The notes beneath the pieces are model-generated. The model saw only the letters and a program-made list of their open reading frames with translations, was not told the DNA's origin and searched no databases. A program made the translations under genes and the position numbers. From JBBAAW01 sp964574405 (GTDB lineage Bacteria > Patescibacteriota > WWE3 > UBA101185 > UBA10185): a stretch of 6,733 bases of DNA. This document shows, piece by piece, positions 1-6,698 of this stretch; within the stretch, counting starts at the first letter, position 1, and every line of letters starts with the position of its first letter. The DNA is taken from the NCBI GenBank assembly GCA_964574405.1, contig CAZNNN010000033.1, forward strand, positions 1 to 6,733. The letters are read 5' to 3'.

Positions 1-1
1 T

Positions 2-76
2 AAGCTTAATATCGAAAAAATCAAAGTAGCATACGCCCTTAAAAAACCGCGCAAACCATCAAAATTTGATTTCTAA
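2..76 (+). CDS. 3' end of an unidentified protein (partial)
   Basis: An open frame enters from the left edge and ends at a TAA at 74-76, giving 24 residues. The peptide is rich in Lys (KIKVAYALKKPRKPSKFDF at its end) and looks like the basic C-terminal tail of a real protein, but it is too short to assign a family. It lies on the same strand as hppA and ends 87 bases before it. That spacing allows either a shared transcript or a separate hppA promoter. The frame being open could also be chance over so short a distance, so confidence is moderate. Confidence 0.45.
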   Translation, partial: KLNIEKIKVAYALKKPRKPSKFDF

Positions 77-163
77 CTTAATATATGATATTTTACTCCC
101 ATTAAATATGAAGAACCTCCGGTTTTCGCTGTAGGTACTTCTATTTTGTGCAAAGCTTAAAAT

Positions 164-2188
164 ATGGATATTCAATTAATAGCTTTATATACCGCCCCAG
201 CCACCGCATTGATTGCGCTTGCGTACGGGTTTTTTCTGTCTAAAAAAATTACCTCTCAACAAGTCCAAAATGAAAAATTAAAAGCCATAGGTAAAGCCAT
301 TAGTGATGGTGCTATGGCCTATTTAAAAAAGCAATTTAGCATTGTTATCCCCATTATGGCGCTTCTTTCTGCCGTTATTGCCGTAGGACTTGGGTTGGGC
401 ACGGCCATTACTTTTTTAATGGGCGCAATCTTTAGTGGAATTATTGGCTACTTAGGTATGGCTATTGCGGTTAAAGCCAATGTTAGAACCGCAGAAAACG
501 CCTTGCAGGGCTTAAATCCCGCCTTAAAGGTGGCTTTTAGCGCTGGCACAGTTAATGGCATGTTGGTAGTTGGGCTTGGACTTTTAGGTGTGTCGCTCAT
601 TTACATGTACTCCTATTTTACTTACATTGCACAAGGTCCAGAGGTTGTATCCGCCTACGCCACCCATGTTTTGGTGGGTTACGGTTTTGGTGCAGCTCTT
701 TTAGCTTTGTTTATGCGGGTGGGCGGAGGTATTTTTACTAAAGCTGCCGATGTTGGTGCCGATCTTGTGGGTAAGGTGGAAAAAGGCATTCCAGAGGACG
801 ACCCAAGAAATCCCGCTGTGATAGCGGACAATGTGGGCGACAATGTGGGCGACTGTGCGGGTATGGCAGCTGATGTTTTTGAGTCGTACGCCTTAACTAT
901 TGTTGCCGCCATGATTTTAGGTGGAAGTTTATTTGGCTTAAAAGGCGTGGTTTTTCCATTACTTGCTAGATCCGGGGCGGTATTAACCTCCATTTTGGGA
1001 AGTTTTTTTGTTAAAGCCAAGGACGATTCAGAAAACGCGTTAAAGCCCTTGATAAGAGGCTTTATAGTCTCCGCGGTTTCCACCGTAGTAATCTTTTTAG
1101 CTTTAGGCACATTTTTGCTGGGTGAACCCAAAGCAGGCTACGCCTCCGTCTGCGGAATTTTAGCTATGATTGCACTTCTTTTTGTTACTAAATACTACAC
1201 TGGACCGGGGGAAAAGCCTGTAGTAAGCATCTCAAAAGCCTCACAAGCTGGCGCAGGCACCAACTTAATTTCTGGCCTAAGCTACGGTATGGAATCAACC
1301 TTTGTTTCCGTCTTAATCGTGTGCGCCGCCATCTACACGGGTTATTCCTTACTAGGTTTTTACGGAATCTCTTTAACCGGTATGGGCATGCTTGCCACCA
1401 CGGGAATTATTATGGCACTGGACACTTTTGGACCCATTGCGGACAACGCTCAAGGTCTAGTAGAAATGAGTGGACTTAGTGAAAAAGCTGCCAAAGTTAC
1501 TGGCGGACTTGATGCAGTAGGCAACACTACCAAAGCTTTAACCAAGGGTTTTGCGGTGGGTTCTGCCGCCGTAGCCGCCAGCTCGCTTTTTGCCACCTAT
1601 TTTGAAGTCACAGGACTAAAAGCCATTAACATTGCGGAGCCAATTGTTTTTATTGGTGTACTTTTAGGTGGTGCTCTACCATTTTTATTTAGTTCGCGAC
1701 TTATTGGATCGGTGGGTCGCGCCGCTTTTGCCGTAGTAGAAGAAGTAAGACGCCAATTTAGAGAAATCCCCGGCATTATGGAAGGTAAAGTTTTGCCGGA
1801 TTATTCTAAAGCAGTGGAAATTGTTACCGTGGCTGCTCAAAAAGAGCTGGTTATCCCTGCCGCCATTGTAGTTTTATCCCCGGTGGTAGTGGGTATTTTA
1901 GGTTCTCAAGCTTTAGGTGGTTTCCTTGCGGGTTCAGTAGTGGTTGGACTTTTAATGGCTTTTTTTATGTGCAACACGGGCGGAGCTTGGGACAACGCTA
2001 AAAAATATATAGAGGACGGCAATTTTGGCGGTAAAGGTGGGAACACTCACAAAGCCGCCGTGGTAGGGGATACCGTAGGTGATCCACTTAAAGACACCGC
2101 AGGTCCCGCGCTTAATCCCATGATGAAAATAGTGCAAATTGTAGCGCTTCTTATCGCCCCCGCCATCATCGCTGTGTTTGGCATGTAG
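164..2188 (+). CDS. hppA: Membrane-bound ion-translocating pyrophosphatase, K+-independent H+-pumping type
   Basis: This integral membrane enzyme hydrolyses pyrophosphate to two phosphates and pumps ions, most likely protons, across the cytoplasmic membrane. The 674 residues match the compact bacterial family (about 660-770) and show the many hydrophobic segments of its 16-helix fold. Catalytic signatures are intact: DVGADLVGKVEKG at 196-208, the Asp-rich DNVGDNVGDCAGMAAD stretch at 222-237, GGAWDNAKK at 606-614 and GDTVGDPLKDTAGP at 635-648. Lys457 and Thr460 in GNTTKALTKG occupy the positions that distinguish K+-independent from K+-dependent enzymes, which carry Ala there, and Cys231 in GDCAGM also fits the K+-independent group. 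Glu240 in FESY is the likely gate glutamate. The ATG at 164 puts a hydrophobic first helix at about residues 6-25. No clear Shine-Dalgarno precedes it. Ion specificity is inferred from family signatures. Family assignment is near certain. Confidence 0.97.
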   Translation: MDIQLIALYTAPATALIALAYGFFLSKKITSQQVQNEKLKAIGKAISDGAMAYLKKQFSIVIPIMALLSAVIAVGLGLGTAITFLMGAIFSGIIGYLGMAIAVKANVRTAENALQGLNPALKVAFSAGTVNGMLVVGLGLLGVSLIYMYSYFTYIAQGPEVVSAYATHVLVGYGFGAALLALFMRVGGGIFTKAADVGADLVGKVEKGIPEDDPRNPAVIADNVGDNVGDCAGMAADVFESYALTIVAAMILGGSLFGLKGVVFPLLARSGAVLTSILGSFFVKAKDDSENALKPLIRGFIVSAVSTVVIFLALGTFLLGEPKAGYASVCGILAMIALLFVTKYYTGPGEKPVVSISKASQAGAGTNLISGLSYGMESTFVSVLIVCAAIYTGYSLLGFYGISLTGMGMLATTGIIMALDTFGPIADNAQGLVEMSGLSEKAAKVTGGLDAVGNTTKALTKGFAVGSAAVAASSLFATYFEVTGLKAINIAEPIVFIGVLLGGALPFLFSSRLIGSVGRAAFAVVEEVRRQFREIPGIMEGKVLPDYSKAVEIVTVAAQKELVIPAAIVVLSPVVVGILGSQALGGFLAGSVVVGLLMAFFMCNTGGAWDNAKKYIEDGNFGGKGGNTHKAAVVGDTVGDPLKDTAGPALNPMMKIVQIVALLIAPAIIAVFGM

Positions 2189-2233
2189 TTTTCTATTGAA
2201 ATATAAACTCAAAACTGATAACATTCGTAGGTT

Positions 2234-4870
2234 ATGGCAATAAAAAACAAACTGAACGAAGAGCTGGCAACCCTTGCAGAGGAAACACCCGTAGAGGATA
2301 CTCCCACAGTCGATCAAAGTACCCAGTCCACACAGGAAATACTCCCCAAGGGGATAGTTAAAGCAGAAATCACCCAAGAAATGCAAAAATCGTACCTGGA
2401 TTATGCCATGAGCGTTATTGTTTCGCGCGCCTTGCCGGATGTGCGAGACGGCTTAAAACCCGTACACCGTCGCATAATTTATGCCATGTACGACCAAGGC
2501 ATGAGTCACACTAGCAAATTCCACAAATGCGCCGCCGTGGTGGGCGAGGTGCTTAAAAAGTATCATCCGCATGGGGATATTGCGGTGTACGACTCTTTGG
2601 TGCGCATGGGTCAGGATTTTTCTTTGCGCTATCCGCTTATTGCTCCCCAAGGAAATTTTGGGTCTGTTGATGGCGACCCGCCCGCCGCCATGCGGTATAC
2701 AGAATGTAAACTTGCCCAAATTGCCGAGCAACTTTATGCCGACATTGATAAAGACACCGTGGACTTTGCTTTAAACGATCTACAAAATTACGAACCAGTT
2801 ATTTTACCCTCACTTTTGCCAAATATCTTGCTTAACGGCTCTTCCGGCATTGCCGTGGGTATGGCTACCAACATCCCACCTCATAACATTGGAGAGGTTT
2901 TAGCTGGACTTTTATACATGATTGATAATCCCGATGCCATTGGTACAGAAAACAAAGAAACTAAAATTGCTGATACGGCTTTTTCCAGTAACGCCACTAC
3001 AGAAGACTTAGTTAAAATCATTAAAGGGCCAGATTTTCCTACGGGTGGCATTATTTACGGTCAAAAAGAACTAACCCAGGTTTATGCCACAGGGAGGGGA
3101 AGAGTAGTCACGCGGGCAAAAACGGAGATTGAGGAGGACAAAGGTGGCAAAACAAAAATTATTGTTACAGAAATTCCGTATCAGGTAAATAAAGCCACTT
3201 TGGTAGAAAAAATTGCGGATTTAGTGCGAGATAAAAAGATAGTGGGCATTTACGACTTGCGAGACGAGTCAAATAGGGAGGGCATGCGCATTATGATAGA
3301 GCTTAAACGAGATGCCATTCCCCAAAAAGTCCTTAATCAACTGTTTAAATACACCGCCTTGCAGTCCACTTTTAATGCCAACATGGTGGCGCTTTTGGAC
3401 GGCGAGCCTAAACTTATGACCTTAAAGTCTATTTTGGAGGAATTTGTTATTCATAGACAAAAAGTTGTGGTTAAACGAACCATTTATTTACTCAAAAAAG
3501 CTAAAGAACGAGAACATATTTTACTGGGGTTAAAAATCGCCTTGGATCATTTGGACGAAGTTATAAAACTCATTAGAGCCAGCAAAGACGCAGAAACCGC
3601 CAAAACTGGCTTAATGGAAAAGTTTGAGCTGTCTGAAATCCAGTCCCAAGCCATTTTAGATCTGCAATTAAGAAAGCTAGCCGCGCTTGAGCGCAAAAAG
3701 ATAGAAGACGAACTTGAGGAAATAGTTAGAACAATTAAAAATTATGAGGCATTTCTGTACTCACCTCAAAGAATTTTAACCAAAGTGAGGGAAGAAATTA
3801 CTCAATTGGCAGAAAAGTACACCGATCCCAGAAAAACCAAGATCATAAAAAGCGCGGTAGGGGAGTTAAATGACGAAGATTTGGTTACAGAAGAACAGTG
3901 TATTGTTACTATTTCCCAAAGTGGCTATATCAAAAGAATGAAAAAGGATACTTACAGAAAACAGGGGAGGGGAGGGAGAGGTGTTTCCGGCCAGTCGCTC
4001 AAAGAAGATGATGTAGTTACCACCATACGAACCTGCAACACCCACGATTACGCCTTACTTTTTACCAGCAAGGGCAAAGTTTACAAGATGCGCGTATGGG
4101 AAATTCCAGAAGTGCAAAGAACCACCAGAGGAACTTCTCTTGCCAACTTTTTATCGGTAGCACAAGGCGAAACCGTGGAAGCCTTTTTAACCATAGATGA
4201 AGAATCGCTTGCCAAAAGCCAAGGTTATATAGTTTTTGCCACCACCAGGGGAATTATTAAAAAAACCGCGGTAACAGAGTTTTCCAACATTAGAACCAAC
4301 GGCATTATGGCGGTAAATCTAGGTAGCGACGACACCCTATTACGCGTAAACTTTTCCTCCGGCGCAGATGATGTACTTTTAGTAACGACCAAAGGTCAAT
4401 CTATCAGATTTAAAGAGTCGGATGTAAGAAGCATGGGCAGGCAGGCATCAGGCGTTACTGGCGTACGGTTAGGTAAAAAAGATGATCAGGTTGTGGGCAT
4501 GGAGGTTCTAAATAAAGATTCAAAGCAGTACGACCTTTTAGTGCTTACGGAAAAAGGCTACGGCAAAAAAACCTCCATTAGTGAATACAAAATTCAAAAT
4601 AGGGCGGGAAGCGGAGTTTTAACCTATAAAGTTACAGAGAGGGTGGGCAAAGTTTCCGTAGCCAGAATTATAGAGAAGAAACCTCATTACGACATGTTAA
4701 TTTCCACTAAAAACGGCATCATCATTAGAGTGGACGCCAATAAAATTCCTACTCTAGGACGCGCCACCCAAGGCGTGAGAGTAATTAAACTAGATGAGAG
4801 CGACTCCGTATCCTCCATTGCCTTTTTAAATGAGAACGACAAACAGGAAAACGGCAATGAAAAAGAATGA
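2234..4870 (+). CDS. gyrA: DNA gyrase subunit A
   Basis: GyrA is the DNA-cleaving and DNA-wrapping subunit of gyrase (A2B2), a type IIA topoisomerase that introduces negative supercoils using ATP bound by GyrB. At 878 residues it is close to the E. coli length. The breakage-reunion core starts near SYLDYAMSVIVSRALPDVRD (53-72). The quinolone region HPHGDIAVYD is at 111-120, and the catalytic tyrosine is Tyr155 in AAMRYTE. Gyrase rather than ParC is supported by a GyrA-box-like QGRGGRG at 577-583 (canonical QRRGGKG) and by six C-terminal blade repeats between about 557 and 832 (for example ISQSGYIKRM, FTSKGKVYKM, ISTKNGIIIRV). Relative to E. coli there is an acidic N-terminal extension of about 32 residues and about 19 extra residues at 235-255. 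No other ATG occurs before the core, which supports the start at 2234. GTAGG lies only 2 bases upstream, too close for a normal Shine-Dalgarno. gyrB is not in this window. Confidence 0.97.
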   Translation: MAIKNKLNEELATLAEETPVEDTPTVDQSTQSTQEILPKGIVKAEITQEMQKSYLDYAMSVIVSRALPDVRDGLKPVHRRIIYAMYDQGMSHTSKFHKCAAVVGEVLKKYHPHGDIAVYDSLVRMGQDFSLRYPLIAPQGNFGSVDGDPPAAMRYTECKLAQIAEQLYADIDKDTVDFALNDLQNYEPVILPSLLPNILLNGSSGIAVGMATNIPPHNIGEVLAGLLYMIDNPDAIGTENKETKIADTAFSSNATTEDLVKIIKGPDFPTGGIIYGQKELTQVYATGRGRVVTRAKTEIEEDKGGKTKIIVTEIPYQVNKATLVEKIADLVRDKKIVGIYDLRDESNREGMRIMIELKRDAIPQKVLNQLFKYTALQSTFNANMVALLDGEPKLMTLKSILEEFVIHRQKVVVKRTIYLLKKAKEREHILLGLKIALDHLDEVIKLIRASKDAETAKTGLMEKFELSEIQSQAILDLQLRKLAALERKKIEDELEEIVRTIKNYEAFLYSPQRILTKVREEITQLAEKYTDPRKTKIIKSAVGELNDEDLVTEEQCIVTISQSGYIKRMKKDTYRKQGRGGRGVSGQSLKEDDVVTTIRTCNTHDYALLFTSKGKVYKMRVWEIPEVQRTTRGTSLANFLSVAQGETVEAFLTIDEESLAKSQGYIVFATTRGIIKKTAVTEFSNIRTNGIMAVNLGSDDTLLRVNFSSGADDVLLVTTKGQSIRFKESDVRSMGRQASGVTGVRLGKKDDQVVGMEVLNKDSKQYDLLVLTEKGYGKKTSISEYKIQNRAGSGVLTYKVTERVGKVSVARIIEKKPHYDMLISTKNGIIIRVDANKIPTLGRATQGVRVIKLDESDSVSSIAFLNENDKQENGNEKE
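4845..4848 (+). promoter_or_regulatory. Ribosome binding site AGGA for the DHH phosphoesterase
   Basis: AGGA lies 8 bases before the ATG at 4857, a normal Shine-Dalgarno distance, and sits inside the last codons of gyrA. It decides between two in-frame starts: an upstream ATG at 4830 would add nine unconserved residues and lacks such a site. It is the clearest ribosome binding site in the window. Confidence 0.55.
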
Positions 4871-5876
4871 TTCGCCACAGGAAATTTTAAAGGCGATTAA
4901 ATCGTCCAAAAATATTCTTATAATTATGGATTCGCGGTTTGATTACGACGCTCTGGGTTCAGTTCTAGCTTTTAGCGACGCTCTTAAACAACTTCGTATT
5001 GACCACAGGTGTATATACGGCTATGAAATTCCCTCAAAACCAAAGGAATATTTTGACACCAATCGCATAGAAGAAAATGTCGACTTAAAAAATTTGGATT
5101 ATTCACCTTTCGATTTAATTGTTTTTTTGGACAGTGGAACTTTGGAACACCACACAAAAGCTACCGATTATACAACGCCGGATGGTGTAACTACTTTAAA
5201 CATCGACCATCATCTCGGTAACACGCTTTACGGAACTTTAAATTATGTACTACAGAGAGCTTCAACAGGCAGTATTCTGTATGACTTATTCGATGAATGG
5301 GGTATTACAATAAATTCCGATGTAGTCAACTACATATTAGCCACATTAGTAACAGATACAGGCTTGTTGCAGCCCGACAATGTAACGCCCCTGGAACTTA
5401 GGATAATTGCAGATCTCATAGAAAAGGGTGGAAGATATAATGACTTTGTACGGTTTCTAATCTCAAATGAAAGCCGTGATGAAATGGTAATAAAAGGCAT
5501 CATTTACTCAAATCTAAAAATGAACCCAGATAAGCGTTTTGCTTATTCAACACTCCTCAAAGAAGAAGCAGACGATAAAAACATACAGGAACACGGAACT
5601 ATATCTGCCGATACTATTAAAAACCTGAAGGGTGTGAACTTCGTCTTTATTCTTGAGACCGACAGATCTTTTCCGGAACATTGGCGGGTAAGTTTAAGGT
5701 CGCACGATATGAACTACGATGTGTTAAGAATTGCGCAACATTTTGGCGGGGGAGGGCATAAAGTGGCAGCGGGGTGCTCGATTCCGTTTTCCCAAGCAAA
5801 AACCGTGGAAGAGGTGGTAGAAAAAATATGGCAAGTGGCACAGGAAAAGGAAAAATCCAGCTATCCTGAGAATTAG
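4857..5876 (+). CDS. DHH/DHHA1-family phosphoesterase (NrnA/nanoRNase-like)
   Basis: This is a likely soluble, metal-dependent phosphoesterase. Relatives (NrnA, RecJ-like proteins, cyclic-di-AMP phosphodiesterases) hydrolyse short RNA or DNA oligonucleotides, 3'-phosphoadenosine 5'-phosphate or cyclic dinucleotides. From the ATG at 4857 it has 339 residues, near the family's usual 310-340. In order it shows motif I DSRFDYDALGS (25-35), motif II FLDSG with Asp92, motif III DHH at 117-119, motif IV VTDTG with Asp167, and a C-terminal DHHA1 substrate-binding motif GGGGHKVAAG (297-306). Motif I is unusual: the family pattern H-x-x-P-D-x-D has become D-x-x-F-D-x-D, so the first metal-binding His is Asp25. 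The gene overlaps the gyrA 3' end by 14 bases, which suggests translational coupling. Family membership is clear from motifs II-IV and DHHA1. The exact substrate cannot be told from sequence, so no gene symbol is given. Confidence 0.9.
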   Translation: MKKNDSPQEILKAIKSSKNILIIMDSRFDYDALGSVLAFSDALKQLRIDHRCIYGYEIPSKPKEYFDTNRIEENVDLKNLDYSPFDLIVFLDSGTLEHHTKATDYTTPDGVTTLNIDHHLGNTLYGTLNYVLQRASTGSILYDLFDEWGITINSDVVNYILATLVTDTGLLQPDNVTPLELRIIADLIEKGGRYNDFVRFLISNESRDEMVIKGIIYSNLKMNPDKRFAYSTLLKEEADDKNIQEHGTISADTIKNLKGVNFVFILETDRSFPEHWRVSLRSHDMNYDVLRIAQHFGGGGHKVAAGCSIPFSQAKTVEEVVEKIWQVAQEKEKSSYPEN

Positions 5877-5882
5877 TCGATG

Positions 5883-6155
5883 TTATTCCCGTTTATTGCC
5901 ACCCTTATCTTTTGCTAAAGATTCCTCTTGGTAACTTATCATGCAATTTGCCACATCTACCATGCTCCTAAATAACGGAATAAAATCAAAGTTCTTTTCA
6001 ATTTCTTTTTTGGTAATTATTATCTCGGGCTCATGTCGCCGTAAATTTAACAGCTGAACTATAAACTCGTAGTTATCTATTTCACCCCTATCTAGCTGAT
6101 TCAATAGATATTCCTGTTCCTTAATTTTGAGAGCCTGAGGATAGCTGTTGAACAT
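5883..6155 (-). CDS. Small hypothetical protein, 90 residues
   Basis: I do not recognise this protein with confidence. It reads - strand from an ATG at 6155-6153 to a TAA at 5885-5883. It is mixed-charge and probably helical: a Lys/Glu/Leu-rich first half (KIKEQEYLLNQLDRGEIDNY), a middle with LLNLRRHEPEIIITKKEIEK, and FIPLFRSMVDVANCMIS near the end, followed by a polar tail. The last segment faintly recalls the helix of HEPN/HepT-like (DUF86) proteins, but those normally continue for several dozen more residues, so this is either unrelated or a shortened member. The frame is open upstream to 6278, but that part overlaps the neighbouring gene in another frame and reads as non-coding, so the start at 6155 is preferred. 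It follows the coiled-coil gene after 31 bases, suggesting a two-gene operon. No Shine-Dalgarno is seen. Confidence 0.6.
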   Translation of the reverse strand: MFNSYPQALKIKEQEYLLNQLDRGEIDNYEFIVQLLNLRRHEPEIIITKKEIEKNFDFIPLFRSMVDVANCMISYQEESLAKDKGGNKRE

Positions 6156-6186
6156 AAACAGAAAGCAACACGGGAAACCAAATATC

Positions 6187-6627
6187 TTAAAAAATGATCC
6201 TCTCTGCGGGCGTAATGGCAAGCGCGTCTTCCACAACCACAAGTCTTTCCTCGTGATCGCTAACTTTTCTGCCTCCAACTATGCGCTCATCCCTGCTTTC
6301 CCGAATCTCCTTCATAAAGGCATCCACTGCATCGTACAATTTGGGCAAAAAAACCGTTCTTTCGTCAATCCGATCCACTTTTTCAGTTAATTTTAGAAGT
6401 TGCCTGCCGTGGTCGGTTAAGATCTCAGTGTGCCGTGCCAACTCTTTCTCTATTTTGCCAAACCTTTCGTCTATGCTAACAAACTTTTCTTCTATGCCGT
6501 TAAACCTTTTTTCTATACCTGCAAACTTTTCGTCTATACCTGCAAACCTGCCGTCATGCTCAATTAGCTTATTTACAACAAAGGTCTCAAAATTTTCCGG
6601 ATAGTTATTGTCGCCTTTTTTAGTCAT
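6187..6627 (-). CDS. Coiled-coil protein with exact heptad repeats, function unknown
   Basis: This 146-residue protein has no catalytic motif, signal peptide or membrane segment, so it is probably cytoplasmic and structural or partner-binding. After a short N-terminus (MTKKGDNNYPENFETF), residues 22-91 form ten uninterrupted 7-residue units such as AGIDEKF, AGIEKRF, NGIEEKF, VSIDERF, GKIEKEL and LKLTEKV, with Ile and Phe/Leu at the spacing of a coiled-coil core and charged residues elsewhere. The C-terminal third is also charged and probably helical (MKEIRESRDERI, DHEERLVVVEDALAI). Small proteins of this style are, from my recollection, frequent in uncultured small-genome bacteria, but I can name no function. 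The ATG at 6627-6625 follows a very AT-rich leader without a Shine-Dalgarno. The next gene on this strand starts 31 bases downstream. Confidence 0.75.
   Translation of the reverse strand: MTKKGDNNYPENFETFVVNKLIEHDGRFAGIDEKFAGIEKRFNGIEEKFVSIDERFGKIEKELARHTEILTDHGRQLLKLTEKVDRIDERTVFLPKLYDAVDAFMKEIRESRDERIVGGRKVSDHEERLVVVEDALAITPAERIIF
6439..6564 (-). repeat. 21-bp tandem repeat, about six units, encoding coiled-coil heptads
   Basis: Consecutive 21-base units are visible with boundaries at 6439, 6460, 6481, 6502, 6523 and 6544. On the + strand most begin AAAC and carry TTTTCNTCTATNCC-like cores. The pairs at 6502-6522 and 6523-6543 share the run CTATACCTGC exactly, while the outer units have diverged. 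Each unit encodes seven residues, so copy-number changes would preserve both the frame and the coiled-coil register. The protein pattern continues past the DNA repeat to about residue 91, which suggests an older expansion that has since diverged. Confidence 0.75.
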
Positions 6628-6670
6628 AAATTTAATTTAACACGGATCAATAAACAATGCAATATGTAGG

Positions 6671-6698
6671 AGTATGTTATCTTTACTAACGCTGTAAA
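6671..6698 (-). promoter_or_regulatory. Possible promoter for the - strand coiled-coil gene
   Basis: On the - strand TTTACA (6698-6693) resembles a -35 box (five of six bases), and CATACT (6676-6671) matches a -10 box at four of six, with 16 bases between them. A transcript would begin near 6664 and have a leader of about 37 bases before the ATG at 6627. In AT-rich DNA such matches arise by chance, and an open frame runs through the same bases, so this is a weak call. Confidence 0.25.

Noticed and set aside
84..89. TATGAT as a -10 box for hppA
   Set aside because: It matches five of six bases, but no -35-like sequence lies 16-18 bases upstream and the region is AT-rich.
114..126. AACC-TCC-GGTT followed by TT as a terminator between the first partial gene and hppA
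   Set aside because: A 4-bp stem with a 3-base loop and only a short T run is too weak to call a terminator.
679..1131. 150-codon open frame on the - strand
   Set aside because: It lies wholly inside hppA, whose + strand translation carries the conserved catalytic motifs at the same bases. The - strand peptide is low-complexity (Pro, Ser, Thr, Lys) with no recognisable domain.
1952..2386. 144-codon open frame on the - strand spanning the hppA/gyrA junction
   Set aside because: It runs antisense through the conserved hppA C-terminus and the gyrA start. Its peptide is rich in Cys, Phe and Tyr without a domain pattern, as expected of a shadow frame.
2453..2774. Open frames of 92 (-) and 67 (+) codons within the gyrA catalytic region
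   Set aside because: Both overlap the most conserved part of gyrA (quinolone region and catalytic Tyr155) and have no features of their own.
5860..5900. Bidirectional terminator between the convergent DHH gene and the - strand pair
   Set aside because: Only 6 bases separate the two stop codons, and no stem-loop with a T tract could be found around them on either strand.
6156..6278. 41-residue N-terminal extension of the 90-residue - strand protein
   Set aside because: It overlaps the end of the coiled-coil gene in another frame, and its Trp/Arg/Cys/Phe-rich peptide differs from the charged helical style of the rest. The ATG at 6155 falls just after the upstream gene ends.
6148..6604. Open + strand frames (80 and 107 codons) opposite the coiled-coil gene
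   Set aside because: Their Ser/Asn/Phe-rich repeats are the complement of the heptad-encoding repeats. The - strand reading gives a sensible coiled coil.
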